Assembly: GCA_052246295.1 (NCBI GenBank)
Contig: JBQQCO010000016.1
Source of the DNA: Piscibacillus sp052246295
GTDB taxonomy: Bacteria > Bacillota > Bacilli > Bacillales > Alkalibacillaceae
Direction: 5' to 3' (one strand)
Length of the DNA: 64,000 bases
Shown here: in pieces, positions 32,591 through 41,699 of the stretch
Position numbering within the stretch: the stretch's first letter is position 1
Layout of the letters: each line of letters begins with the position of its first letter
Notes under the pieces: model-generated
The model's input: only the letters and a program-made list of their open reading frames with translations
Told to the model about the DNA's origin: nothing
The model's database searches: none
Translations under genes and position numbers: made by a program

Positions 32591-33766
32591 TTAAAGTAAT
32601 TCAAATACTCCAGCAGCGCCCATTCCGCCACCAATACACATTGTTACGACACCATATTTCACATCACGACGCTTCATTTCGTTCATAAGTGAAATGGTTA
32701 GTTTGGTACCCGTACAACCTAGTGGGTGACCTAAAGCAATTGCACCACCATTGACGTTAACAATATCTTCGTTTAAGCCAAGCTCACGAATAACTTGTAA
32801 CGACTGAGAGGCGAACGCTTCGTTTAATTCGAATAAGCCAATGTCATCTAGTGTTAAACCTGCTTGTTCTACAGCTTTTGGTATGGCTTTTACAGGACCG
32901 ACACCCATAATTTCAGGCTCTACACCTGCAACGGTGAATGAGCGGAATTTTAAGATTGGCGTTAAGCCTTCTTTTTCAGCTTTTTCACGATCCATGACTA
33001 AAACAGATGCTGCACCATCACTCATTTGTGATGAGTTACCTGCAGTAACGCTTCCTTTTACATTAAATGCAGGTTTTAACTTTCCTAGAATCTCTTTTGT
33101 CGTTCCTGCACGGACACCTTCGTCACGCTCTAATATAATGGTTGTTTCTTTAACTTTGTTATCCGGACCTACCTCACGATTCGTCACTTCAACTGGAACG
33201 ATTTCGTCATCGAACTTACCTTCTTCAAGTGCTTTTGCTGCGCGCTCATGACTGCGTACCGCAAATGCATCTTGATCATCACGTGATACGCCAAAGCGTT
33301 GAGCCACTTCCTCGGCTGTGTGACCCATTGACATGTAGTATCCAGGAGCGTTTTGGACTAACTCAAGGTTCGGCTTAATCACGTGACCTCCCATTGGGAT
33401 TAAGCTCATGGATTCAGCTCCACCTGCGATAATCGCTTCACTTCCGCCAACCATAATACGCTCAGCGGCATAAGCGATACTTTGAAGACCTGAAGAACAA
33501 TAACGGTTAATCGTAATACCAGGAACATCATTTGGTAATCCCGCAAGGCCCGCGATATTACGTGCCATATTCATTCCTTGTTCAGCTTCTGGCATTGCAC
33601 AACCCATGATGACATCATCAATCGGGCCATCATAGTTATTAGCTCGTTTCAACGTCTCTTTCACAGTAAGCGCTGCTAAATCATCTGGGCGTGAGTTAGC
33701 AAGTGTTCCTTTTTTCGCTTTACCTACAGGTGTTCTAGCACCTGCTACAATTACTGCTTCTCTCAA
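32591..33766 (-). CDS. fadA: Acetyl-CoA C-acyltransferase (3-ketoacyl-CoA thiolase) FadA
   Basis: 391-aa thiolase for the last step of beta-oxidation. Active-site Cys in NRYCSSGLQSI (about 89), His in GGAIALGHPLGCTG (about 347) and Cys in TMCIGGGMGAA (about 377) are present. It lies between fadN and fadE, matching B. subtilis yusK. Confidence 0.96.
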   Translation of the reverse strand: MREAVIVAGARTPVGKAKKGTLANSRPDDLAALTVKETLKRANNYDGPIDDVIMGCAMPEAEQGMNMARNIAGLAGLPNDVPGITINRYCSSGLQSIAYAAERIMVGGSEAIIAGGAESMSLIPMGGHVIKPNLELVQNAPGYYMSMGHTAEEVAQRFGVSRDDQDAFAVRSHERAAKALEEGKFDDEIVPVEVTNREVGPDNKVKETTIILERDEGVRAGTTKEILGKLKPAFNVKGSVTAGNSSQMSDGAASVLVMDREKAEKEGLTPILKFRSFTVAGVEPEIMGVGPVKAIPKAVEQAGLTLDDIGLFELNEAFASQSLQVIRELGLNEDIVNVNGGAIALGHPLGCTGTKLTISLMNEMKRRDVKYGVVTMCIGGGMGAAGVFELL

Positions 33767-33817
33767 AATGGTTCCCCCTCTTCTGTTAGAGTTTTAACTC
33801 TTCAACGAACATTCGAC

Positions 33818-36220
33818 TTAGTTACGTAGTGGTTTTCCTTTTAATAACATGTGTTGCATACGTTGTTGTGTTTTTGCTTCACCAATTAGGCTTAAGAATG
33901 CTTCACGCTCTAAATCTAGTAAGTAGTCTTCATCTACTAACGTACCGTATTTCAAACGACCACCTGCTAACACAAATGCTAGTTTTTCAGCAATCTTAAG
34001 GTCATGTTCAGAAGCATAGCCACTATTTGCAAGACCTTTAGCACCTAATAACATCGTTGCATAACCCGCTTCACCTACTACTGGTACTTTTTCACGTTTC
34101 GGTGGCGTGAATCCAGCATCATGTAGGCTGATGACTTTTTGCTTCGCATCGTGGATTAAGTGATCTCCGTTGACGCTAATACTATCTGTTCTTTCATCTA
34201 GTAAACCGCTCTCAAATGCTTCAGCTGCAGATGTTGAAACCTTCGCCATAGCGATTTTTTCAAATACATCATTCGTAACTTTTTGAAGGTCAAAATCAAC
34301 ACCTTCAGGAAGCCCTTTTAACTGCTGAATGTAGTATTCTTTGTTACCGCCACCACCAGGAATTAGACCAACACCAACTTCTACAAGACCCATGTACGTT
34401 TCTTGTGAAGCCTGAACACTATGAGCTGGTAAGCAAACTTCTGTACCGCCACCTAGTGTCATACCGAATGGTGCTGCGACAACTGGTTTTTCGTTATATT
34501 TAATGTTCATCATCGCTTGCTGGAATTGTCTAACCACCATGTCTAGCTCTGGGAAATTGAAGTCTTGAGCTTCCATCAACATCATGCCAAGGTTTGCACC
34601 AACACAGAAGTTCTTACCTTGGTTCCCGATCACTAGACCCTTATAGTTCTTATTCACTTCTTCAAGCGACTGGTTGATCATTTGAATCGTATCTAATCCA
34701 ATTGCGTTACTTTGCGAATGGAATTCTAGTAAAGCAACATCATTACCTAAGTCTATTAAGCTAGCACCAGCGTTTTTCTTAATCACACCGTTTGCTTGCT
34801 TATGAAGCTTAAGGTTGATTTCTTTAGGGTTAACTTCTTTTTCTACATATTCACCGTTATGGTAGAAGTAGACCTTACCATTTTCAGTTTTATAAAACGT
34901 CTCAATGCCTTTTTCAAGCATTTCTTCAACCCATGCAGGAACTGTAGCGCCTTCTTCTTTCATGCGCTCAACTGATTGCTGAACTCCAATCGCATCCCAC
35001 ATTTCAAAAGGACCAAGTTCCCAACCGAAGCCCCATTTCATAGCTTCGTCAATGGCATTGATGTCATCCGCGATTTCACCAACAAGTTCTGCAGAGTAAA
35101 TCAGTGTTGGCTTCGAAATGCTCCACACTAAATCTCCGGCACGATCGCCTTTTGCATTGACAATGGCGCGAACTTTACGCTTCGATCCTTTTTCTTGTTT
35201 TGCCATTTCAGTTGCTTGAGTTTTCAATTTCTTGCGTTCTTCATATTCTAATGTTTCAGGGTTTAATTCTAGAATTTGACTTCCGTCTTTTCCTTTTTTC
35301 TTCAAGAAAAAACCTTGGCCAGACTTAGCACCTAACCAGCCCTTTTCATTCATTTGCTGCATAAACTCTGGTATGACAAATGCTTCTTTCTCTTCACCTT
35401 CAACATTGTCGTAAACGTTTTTTGCAACATGAACAAATGTATCTAATCCAACAACGTCTAATGTACGGAATGTGGCACTTTTCGGACGACCAATCATTGG
35501 ACCTGTGACTGAGTCTACTTCTCCGATTGTGTAGCCACCTTTTAACATTTCTTTAACCGTGATTAGTAAACCATATGTTCCAATACGGTTCGCGATGAAG
35601 TTTGGCGTATCTTTAGCTTCTACAACACCTTTACCTAAGACATCTTCACCAAAGCCTTTCATAAAGTCTAGAACTTCTGGGTCCGTATCTTTATTTGGAA
35701 TCACTTCTAATAGTTTTAAGTAGCGTGGTGGGTTAAAGAAGTGCGTTCCTAAGAAATGATTCTTAAAGTCTTCTGAACGACCTTCTGCCATCGCATTAAT
35801 CGAAATACCAGATGTATTCGATGATACGATTGACCCTTCTTTACGGTTTGCTTCAACTTGTTCATATACTTTTTTCTTAATATCTAAGTTTTCAACAACT
35901 ACTTCAATAATCCAGTCAACATCTTTAAGTTGTTCCATATGATCATCAAAGTTACCTACTTGAATTAAATCTAGGCTTTTCTTACTCGTAATTGGAGATG
36001 GCTTTTGTTTTTTCAACTTCTCCTTATTACTTGCTGCAATACGATTACGTACCGCCGCATCTTCTAACGTTAAGCCTTTTTTCTTTTCCGCTTCAGTTAG
36101 TTCACGAGGCACGATATCCAACATAATTGTCGGGATTCCAACGTTTGCCAAGTGAGCTGCAATACCAGAACCCATAACACCTGAGCCCAATACTGCTGCG
36201 CGCTTGATTTTACGGTTCAT
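33818..36220 (-). CDS. fadN: 3-hydroxyacyl-CoA dehydrogenase/enoyl-CoA hydratase FadN
   Basis: 800-aa bifunctional enzyme. N-terminal Rossmann domain (GSGVMGSGIAAHL, NAD binding), catalytic His region THFFNPPRYLKLLE, second 3HCDH domain around 350-450, and a C-terminal crotonase domain (FGMTLGGGTEVCLPAH, IPGGGGNKE). The start is ATG 36220 with GGGGGAAC upstream; the longer frame to 36253 covers the FadR operator. First gene of fadNAE. Confidence 0.96.
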   Translation of the reverse strand: MNRKIKRAAVLGSGVMGSGIAAHLANVGIPTIMLDIVPRELTEAEKKKGLTLEDAAVRNRIAASNKEKLKKQKPSPITSKKSLDLIQVGNFDDHMEQLKDVDWIIEVVVENLDIKKKVYEQVEANRKEGSIVSSNTSGISINAMAEGRSEDFKNHFLGTHFFNPPRYLKLLEVIPNKDTDPEVLDFMKGFGEDVLGKGVVEAKDTPNFIANRIGTYGLLITVKEMLKGGYTIGEVDSVTGPMIGRPKSATFRTLDVVGLDTFVHVAKNVYDNVEGEEKEAFVIPEFMQQMNEKGWLGAKSGQGFFLKKKGKDGSQILELNPETLEYEERKKLKTQATEMAKQEKGSKRKVRAIVNAKGDRAGDLVWSISKPTLIYSAELVGEIADDINAIDEAMKWGFGWELGPFEMWDAIGVQQSVERMKEEGATVPAWVEEMLEKGIETFYKTENGKVYFYHNGEYVEKEVNPKEINLKLHKQANGVIKKNAGASLIDLGNDVALLEFHSQSNAIGLDTIQMINQSLEEVNKNYKGLVIGNQGKNFCVGANLGMMLMEAQDFNFPELDMVVRQFQQAMMNIKYNEKPVVAAPFGMTLGGGTEVCLPAHSVQASQETYMGLVEVGVGLIPGGGGNKEYYIQQLKGLPEGVDFDLQKVTNDVFEKIAMAKVSTSAAEAFESGLLDERTDSISVNGDHLIHDAKQKVISLHDAGFTPPKREKVPVVGEAGYATMLLGAKGLANSGYASEHDLKIAEKLAFVLAGGRLKYGTLVDEDYLLDLEREAFLSLIGEAKTQQRMQHMLLKGKPLRN

Positions 36221-36238
36221 GACATGTTCCCCCATTCT

Positions 36239-36256
36239 TGAATGAATACTCATTCA
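36239..36256 (-). promoter_or_regulatory. FadR operator of fadNAE
   Basis: TGAATGAATACTCATTCA matches the Bacillus FadR (TetR type) consensus TGAATGAnTAnTCATTCA in full. It lies just before the ribosome binding site of fadN. FadR releases on long-chain acyl-CoA. Confidence 0.93.
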
Positions 36257-36263
36257 TTTTTGT

Positions 36264-36297
36264 CGTAAAAAGAATTGGATAGGTTAAACTATCCAAT
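36264..36297 (-). terminator. Hairpin with U-run in the fadN leader
   Basis: ATTGGATAG, loop TTTAAC, CTATCCAAT, then TCTTTTT on the minus strand. It lies after the fadN promoter and before the FadR box, so it can stop fadM read-through or attenuate fadN. Confidence 0.65.
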
Positions 36298-36311
36298 AAT
36301 CATCTAATTTA

Positions 36312-36340
36312 ACTATAAAATATTTTCAGACATTTCGCAA
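36312..36340 (-). promoter_or_regulatory. Candidate promoter of fadNAE
   Basis: TTGCGA (36335-36340), 17-bp spacer, TATAGT (36312-36317) on the minus strand. Confidence 0.5.
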
Positions 36341-36351
36341 ATACTTTATCA

Positions 36352-37272
36352 TTATTTTTTGAAAATTCCTTTTAAAACGAATGCTACGTTAGCTGGTCTC
36401 TCCGCCAAACGCCTCATGTTATAACCAAACCAGTCATTCCCATAAGGAACATAAACGCGCATCGTGTACCCTTCTTTAACTAGCTTCTCTTGTAGTTCTT
36501 GTCTAATACCATATAACATTTGGAATTCAAATTGATCATTAGAAATTCCATGTTCTTTAACTAATTCTTTTGTATAATCAATCATCGCATCATCGTGAGT
36601 TGCGACAGCTGTATAATTACCATTCAATAAGTGCATTTTAATAATCTTTTTAAAGTTTTCATCTACGTCTTTTTTATCTGGATAAGCTACTTTTGGAGAC
36701 TCTTTATAAGCCCCTTTTACTAGACGTAGATTTGGATTATATTGGTCGAGTTTCTCTAAATCTTCAACAGTTCTATATAGGTAAGCCTGAAGTACGGTTC
36801 CTAGACCATCGTACTCCTGCTTTAACTCTTCAAATATATCTAATGTGAGCTGACAACGCTCGTAATCTTCCATATCAATGGTTACGAAGACACCATGCTT
36901 CTTCCCTGCTTCTAATATTTTACGCATGTTCTCCATAACTAGTTCCTTGGAAATATCTAACCCCATAGATGTCATCTTTAATGAAAGCTGTGAATCTAGT
37001 TTTTGATTGGCAATTGTTTCAATAGCTCGTACACATTCATCTGTACGATCACGAGCTTCTTGCTCATCGTTGACAAACTCCCCTAAATGGTCGAGTGTAA
37101 CTATCATATTTTTGTGATTTAGTTCACGAATTGCATCAGCGGCTTCTTCTACTGTTTCACCAGCCACAAAACGTGAAGCGAACATTTTAAAGCCATACTT
37201 TTTGGCTAGTTTTGTGAAAAACTTATTATTAGATAGGAATAAGAAAAATTTACGCATCAATTTCTCAATCAT
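36352..37272 (-). CDS. fadM: Proline dehydrogenase family protein FadM
   Basis: 306-aa FAD-dependent proline dehydrogenase (PutA barrel): FVTIDMEDYE, LRLVKGAYKE, YTAVATHDDAMI and the C-terminal YVPYGNDWFGYNMRRLAERPANV are family motifs. B. subtilis FadM (YusM) lies at the same place and is linked to fatty-acid use by position, though it oxidises proline in vitro-like paralogues. ATG 37272 follows GGGGGGAA. Confidence 0.88.
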   Translation of the reverse strand: MIEKLMRKFFLFLSNNKFFTKLAKKYGFKMFASRFVAGETVEEAADAIRELNHKNMIVTLDHLGEFVNDEQEARDRTDECVRAIETIANQKLDSQLSLKMTSMGLDISKELVMENMRKILEAGKKHGVFVTIDMEDYERCQLTLDIFEELKQEYDGLGTVLQAYLYRTVEDLEKLDQYNPNLRLVKGAYKESPKVAYPDKKDVDENFKKIIKMHLLNGNYTAVATHDDAMIDYTKELVKEHGISNDQFEFQMLYGIRQELQEKLVKEGYTMRVYVPYGNDWFGYNMRRLAERPANVAFVLKGIFKK

Positions 37273-37303
37273 GATGTTTCCCCCCAATTGCTTTCTTTAT
37301 ATG

Positions 37304-37317
37304 TGAAACCGGTTTCT
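37304..37317 (-). promoter_or_regulatory. Candidate CcpA (cre) site before fadM
   Basis: TGAAACCGGTTTCT, one mismatch from the cre consensus TGWNANCGNTNWCA, near the fadM start. Suggests carbon catabolite repression. Confidence 0.5.
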
Positions 37318-37410
37318 ATTTTATCACTTTTTAGACAAAAAAGATAATTAAAATTTTGGGAAAACTATGAGGATTGTACTAGTCGCTAATAAGATTTAAA
37401 TATTGTTTTT

Positions 37411-37450
37411 GCTTCGCCATTGGTGGACGCTTACCGCAGGCACGGCTTCA
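37411..37450. repeat. Remnant of the 58863-type intergenic element
   Basis: Shares GCTTCGC and the 17-bp CCGCAGGCACGGCTTCA (37434-37450) with the complete element at 58863-58974. The ends are not recognisable. Confidence 0.6.
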
Positions 37451-37475
37451 GCTTTCAGCGCCATGATTTTTAATT

Positions 37476-37650
37476 TTAGATAATAAATTGCAATATTAGA
37501 TAATAAAACATTCATTTTAGATAATAAAATTCGAAATTAGATAATAAATCTTTCATTTTAGATAATAAAACTCGAAATTAGATAATAAACCTCTCATTTT
37601 AGATAATAAACCTCTCATTTTGATAATAAAACTCGAAATTAGATAATAAA
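37476..37650. repeat. 20/21-bp tandem array B (9 units)
   Basis: TTAGATAATAAA begins at 37476, 37496, 37517, 37537, 37558, 37578, 37599, about 37619 and 37639. Spacing alternates 20 and 21 because two spacers, CTCGAAA-like and CTTCATT-like, alternate, giving a 41-bp higher-order unit. Located beyond the DUF302 terminator. The region 37318-37475 shows only the remnant above. Confidence 0.95.
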
Positions 37651-37657
37651 CGTTAAA

Positions 37658-37700
37658 TACAAAAATCCCCCCTATAAGCGTTAAGCTTATTAGAGGGAAA
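37658..37700 (-). terminator. Terminator of the DUF302 gene
   Basis: CCCTCTAATAAGC, loop TTAAC, GCTTATAGGGGGG, then ATTTTTGT on the minus strand. Confidence 0.75.
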
Positions 37701-37703
37701 TGT

Positions 37704-38096
37704 TTACTTAGCAGCTTCGTCAATGGCTTTAATCATTGTCTTCTCTATGTCTTTCGCGAATTCTTTTACGTCGTTCTGATCAATGTTTTCCATTAATACA
37801 GTCGGCCTAGGCATGCCAATTTTAGTACCGCCATCCTTACTTGAATAAACAACCACTTTACATGGTAAGAAGTAACTGACCTTCTCTTCCATTTCTAATA
37901 CTTCACTTGCTGCTTTCGGGTTACACACTTCTAAAATTCTAAATGTCTGAGTAAAGTCTTCAAAACCCTTATTGTGTAGTGTCTCTTTCACATCAAAGTC
38001 CCATAATACTCCGAACTTCACTTCCTTTAATGAATTAGTTAATGCTTCAACGGCTTCATCAACTGACTTGTTTGTGGCCACAGTATAATCAAACAT
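37704..38096 (-). CDS. DUF302 protein
   Basis: 130-aa cytoplasmic protein of the DUF302 family (TVATNKSVDEAVEAL at the N-terminus, FRILEVCNPKAASEVLE around residue 55, LPCKVVVY near 80). The two cysteines might bind a ligand or metal, but the function is not established. Divergent from the zinc operon, whose Zur box lies about 70-110 bp from its start; co-regulation is possible but unproven. Confidence 0.8.
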   Translation of the reverse strand: MFDYTVATNKSVDEAVEALTNSLKEVKFGVLWDFDVKETLHNKGFEDFTQTFRILEVCNPKAASEVLEMEEKVSYFLPCKVVVYSSKDGGTKIGMPRPTVLMENIDQNDVKEFAKDIEKTMIKAIDEAAK

Positions 38097-38164
38097 ACTA
38101 AATCCCTCCTATAATCATCTATAGTCATCATACCCAAAAACGAACCTTAACAAAACTTTCTCGC

Positions 38165-38209
38165 AAATCGTAAACATTCCTATTTACAAATCGTAATCAT
38201 TACGATAAA
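38165..38209 (+). promoter_or_regulatory. Zur operator of the zinc-uptake operon
   Basis: AATCGTAATCATTACGAT at 38189-38206 matches the Bacillus Zur box. A second half-site AAATCGTAAAC lies at 38165-38175. Zinc-loaded Zur would block transcription; the downstream TATAAA at about 38211 may be part of the -10. Confidence 0.9.
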
Positions 38210-38254
38210 CTATAAAAGGCACATTAAAGATAAACATTTTTGGAGGAGAAACCT

Positions 38255-39382
38255 ATGAAATTAGTGAAATTATTTAGTGTTATATTTATTAGTTTATTAA
38301 CTTTATTTGCTTGTTCCAATACAAATGAATCTGAAACCAATGATGAAGATCGAAAAATCGTGACATCTATCTACCCTATAGAGTACATAGTCTCTGAGAT
38401 TGCTGGAGATTATGTAGACGTTGAAACCATTGTACCAGCTGGAGCTGATGCTCACTCATACGAACCTTCAACTAAAACAATGATGGAGTTATCTTCTTCT
38501 GATGGCTTTTTCTTCATTGGTGAAGGTATGGAAAGCTTTTCAGAAACGATGGCGGAATCTGTTAAAGGTGAAGGCGTCGAGACTTTAAAACTAGCTGAAT
38601 ATGAAGAGCTATTTGAAGAGTTTAATGAAGGTGATCAAATTGATGTCAATGCTGTGGAGCATGATGAAGATGATCATGAAGATGAAAGCCATGAGCATGA
38701 AAATGAAGACAGTCATGAGCACGATCATGAAAGCGAACATGAAGAAGATCATGAACATGAAGAAGATGAGCATGAAGAACATGACCACGCTGAACATGAA
38801 GAAAATGAGCATGAGGAACATGAAGGTGAGCATGCTGAAGATGAACACGCAGACCATGATCACGGTGATTTTGACCCACATTTCTGGTTAGATCCTATTC
38901 GTATGATTGATGCCGGTGATGTCGTTTTAGAACAATTAATTACAATGTATCCTGAACAAGAAGATGCATTTAAACAAAACTATGAAGCCTTTAAAACTAA
39001 TATGAAAGATTTAGATGAACAATATCAAAATGGTTTTGATCAAGAGATTAATATCTTAGTTACTCACAAATCATTCTCTTATATTGAACAACGTTATCCA
39101 GTTAAGCAGTATTCAATCAGAGGGATTTCATCAGCTCAAGAGCCATCTCAAAAAGAATTGCAACAGTTATTTGATCAAATTAATGAGTTACAAATTGAAC
39201 ACATGATTTTAGAAACAAATTCTGATGACCGATTAGCTCAAACGATTGCCGATGAACTTGGTTTGAAACAATACAAGTTAAGTAATTTATCCACGCGTAC
39301 TGAAGAAGAAGTACAGGATGAGAAAGACTATTATGATATTATGATTGAGAACTTAAATGTTCTAAAGGAAATTTATCAATAA
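38255..39382 (+). CDS. znuA: Zinc ABC transporter, substrate-binding lipoprotein ZnuA/AdcA
   Basis: 375-aa metal-binding lipoprotein. Signal peptide with lipobox LFACS; conserved His in GADAHSYEPS, His in GDFDPHFWLDP, and His in LVTHKSFSYIE bind zinc. A long His/Glu/Asp-rich loop (about residues 130-205) should collect zinc. GGAGGAG precedes ATG 38255. Length is above the usual 310 because of this loop. First gene of znuACB-zur. Confidence 0.95.
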   Translation: MKLVKLFSVIFISLLTLFACSNTNESETNDEDRKIVTSIYPIEYIVSEIAGDYVDVETIVPAGADAHSYEPSTKTMMELSSSDGFFFIGEGMESFSETMAESVKGEGVETLKLAEYEELFEEFNEGDQIDVNAVEHDEDDHEDESHEHENEDSHEHDHESEHEEDHEHEEDEHEEHDHAEHEENEHEEHEGEHAEDEHADHDHGDFDPHFWLDPIRMIDAGDVVLEQLITMYPEQEDAFKQNYEAFKTNMKDLDEQYQNGFDQEINILVTHKSFSYIEQRYPVKQYSIRGISSAQEPSQKELQQLFDQINELQIEHMILETNSDDRLAQTIADELGLKQYKLSNLSTRTEEEVQDEKDYYDIMIENLNVLKEIYQ

Positions 39383-39393
39383 GGGTGATTTAA

Positions 39394-40149
39394 ATGACTA
39401 ACCCAATATTATCGGTCGGTAACGTTCATCATCGTTATGAACAACAACCGGTTTTAGAAGATATAAATTTTGAAGTTGAAGAAGGATCGTTTGTTGGGCT
39501 TGTTGGCCCCAACGGTTCTGGTAAAACAACGCTAATTAAGTTATTACTTGGTGTGGAAAAATTACAGCGCGGTCAGATTACTGCCTTTGGTCAACCTATT
39601 CAAAAGTTTAAAAATAAAGGGCGAATTAGTTACGTTTCTCAAAAAGCTAATTCCTTTGGTCGCGGTTTTCCTGCTACTGTAAAAGAAGTCGTATCCATGG
39701 GAATTATTAATAATCGGAATCCACTTTTACCGAATCAAAAAAACAATCTTGAACTTGTGAAAGATGCACTTAAACAGGTGAACATGGAACAATATTTGAA
39801 CCGTAATATTGGAGATTTATCTGGTGGACAACAGCAGCGTGTGTTCATCGCCAGAGCTATTGTTAACAAACCGAAACTTTTAATTTTAGATGAGCCAACT
39901 GTTGGGGTCGACTCACAAAACGTTGAACAGTTCTATCAACTATTAGCTAAATTAAATCAAGAACTTGGTATTACACTTGTCTTGGTATCACATGACATTG
40001 GGGCCATTACCACTTATGTGACTGATTTATTATGTTTAAATCGATCAATTCACTACCATGGGAACCCTAATGATTTTGAAAATATGTCAGATGAACAACG
40101 CTCTAAGCTTTACGGACACAACATTAATACGATTACACACAATCACTAG
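39394..40149 (+). CDS. znuC: Zinc ABC transporter ATPase ZnuC
   Basis: 251-aa ATPase: Walker A GPNGSGKTT (about 37-45), signature LSGGQQQRVFIARA, Walker B LLILDEPTVGVD, switch His in LVSHDIG. It energises zinc import with ZnuB. 11 bp after znuA. Confidence 0.95.
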   Translation: MTNPILSVGNVHHRYEQQPVLEDINFEVEEGSFVGLVGPNGSGKTTLIKLLLGVEKLQRGQITAFGQPIQKFKNKGRISYVSQKANSFGRGFPATVKEVVSMGIINNRNPLLPNQKNNLELVKDALKQVNMEQYLNRNIGDLSGGQQQRVFIARAIVNKPKLLILDEPTVGVDSQNVEQFYQLLAKLNQELGITLVLVSHDIGAITTYVTDLLCLNRSIHYHGNPNDFENMSDEQRSKLYGHNINTITHNH

Positions 40150-40158
40150 AAAGGGGCG

Positions 40159-41028
40159 ATGATGTTGTTAGAAGCACTTTTTCAATACGAACTACTCAGA
40201 AATACATTTTATACAGGATTACTTGTCGGCCTAATTGCCCCTTTACTAGGTGCATTCATTGTGGTTAGACGCCAATCAATGATTGCAGATGGTTTATCAC
40301 ATGTCACCTTAGCAGGATTAGCTTTTGGACTACTAATGCAGAAAAAATACACTCTACTCATCTTCACCCCATTTCATACGGGTATTCTGTTTTCTATTAT
40401 TGGAGCGCTCATTATTGAAAATTTACGCGATGTTTATAAAGCTTTTCAAGAAATTGCGATTCCAATCATATTATCCGTCGGTGTTGGCTTGAGTATTGTG
40501 TTCATTGCTTTAGCAGATGGAATTAACACGGATATTTACACGTATTTATTCGGTTCGATTGCTGCTATTAGTGGAGATGATTTAAAATTAATTTTATTTA
40601 TATCATGGATTGTTATTATATTTATCTTTTTAACTTATAGGGATTTATTTGCCTTATCATTTGATTCGGAGTTTGCGATTGTCTCAGGTGTTAAAGCTAA
40701 GACACTTAACTTTGTTTTTATTCTTATGACGGCACTAGTCATCTCAGCTTCGATTCGAATTGTTGGGGTATTACTTGTTTCAGCATTAATGACACTCCCA
40801 GTTGCGACAGCTATGAGACTAGCAAAAAGTTTTAAACAAACGATTTTTTATAGTATTATTTATGGTGAGGTTGCTGTTATAATTGGACTTATTACAGGGT
40901 ATTATTTCGAAATCCCACCAGGTGGTACAATTGTAATCACTTCTGCTTTATTATTAGGCTTCACATTGCTTTTTAATAAGGTGAGGGTGTCACGAGCTCA
41001 AAAAAAGGATGATGGTTATGCAACTTAA
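40159..41028 (+). CDS. znuB: Zinc ABC transporter permease ZnuB
   Basis: 289-aa ABC-3 family membrane protein with about eight helices; GAFIVVRRQSMIADGLSH and IRIVGVLLVSALMTLPVATA are the family signatures. AAAGGGG precedes two possible ATG codons (40159/40162). Its last 11 bases overlap zur. Confidence 0.95.
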   Translation: MMLLEALFQYELLRNTFYTGLLVGLIAPLLGAFIVVRRQSMIADGLSHVTLAGLAFGLLMQKKYTLLIFTPFHTGILFSIIGALIIENLRDVYKAFQEIAIPIILSVGVGLSIVFIALADGINTDIYTYLFGSIAAISGDDLKLILFISWIVIIFIFLTYRDLFALSFDSEFAIVSGVKAKTLNFVFILMTALVISASIRIVGVLLVSALMTLPVATAMRLAKSFKQTIFYSIIYGEVAVIIGLITGYYFEIPPGGTIVITSALLLGFTLLFNKVRVSRAQKKDDGYAT

Positions 41029-41428
41029 TCAAGCTCTATCAATCTTAAAAGATGAAGGTTATAAATATACTGAGAAACGTGAGGATATCTTAAACTTCTT
41101 TAATCAGGAGGATGGATACCGTACGGCTAATGATTTATTGAATCATTTAAATCAAAAATATGATGGCATTAGTTTTGACACGATCTATCGTAATTTACAT
41201 CTTTTTAGTGAGTTGAATATACTTGAATCGACTGAATTAAACGGAGAGAAACATTTCCGTTTATCGTGTGGTCATGAAGAGCACCACCATCATTTTATTT
41301 GTAAGTCTTGTGGAAAAACAAAGGCAATCAAGTCTTGTCCTATGAATCTTTTAAATGTTGATTTTAAGGGCTATTTAATCGAAAATCATAAATTTGAAAT
41401 ATACGGACTATGTCCGAGCTGTAATTAA
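41018..41428 (+). CDS. zur: Zinc uptake regulator Zur (Fur family)
   Basis: 136-aa repressor. N-terminal winged helix (YKYTEKREDILNFF, SFDTIYRNLHLF), then the metal sites HEEHHHHFICKSCGKTKAI and a final CPSC. High similarity to B. subtilis Zur. ATG 41018 uses AAGGA eight bases before; upstream ATG codons overlap the Shine-Dalgarno. Last gene of the zinc operon, so autoregulated through the Zur box. Confidence 0.95.
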   Translation: MQLNQALSILKDEGYKYTEKREDILNFFNQEDGYRTANDLLNHLNQKYDGISFDTIYRNLHLFSELNILESTELNGEKHFRLSCGHEEHHHHFICKSCGKTKAIKSCPMNLLNVDFKGYLIENHKFEIYGLCPSCN

Positions 41429-41431
41429 AGG

Positions 41432-41466
41432 AACCGTTCTAACTCAAGTTAGAACGGTTTTTATTG
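41432..41466 (+). terminator. Terminator of the znuACB-zur operon
   Basis: AACCGTTCTAAC, loop TCAA, GTTAGAACGGTT, then TTTATTG. Confidence 0.9.
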
Positions 41467-41490
41467 TGACTCTATAAATGTTGAATTGGG

Positions 41491-41679
41491 TTTCGCTAAA
41501 ATGACGGTTTGTTTCTCCAGAATGACTCGAGGTTTCGCTAAAGTCCTTGTTGGTTTTGCCAGAACGACGCAAGGTTTCGCCAAAGTTCATGCTGGTTTCG
41601 CCAGAATGACGCAAGGTTTCGCCAAAGTATGGCAAACTTTCGCTAAAATGAAGGTTTGTTTCGCCAATCAAGTAAAAAT
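41491..41679. repeat. 21-bp tandem array C1 (9 units)
   Basis: TTTCGCYAAARTGA-like units start at 41491, 41512, 41533, 41554, 41575, 41596, 41617, 41638 and 41659: exactly 21 bp each. Lies between two convergent terminators. The open frame through it (GFAKMTV-type heptads) is judged spurious. Confidence 0.95.
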
Positions 41680-41699
41680 ATTAGATCAAGCCACTACTA

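Noticed and set aside
38601..38891. Met/His-rich frames overlapping znuA on both strands
   Set aside because: Shadow frames created by the repetitive His/Glu codons of znuA.
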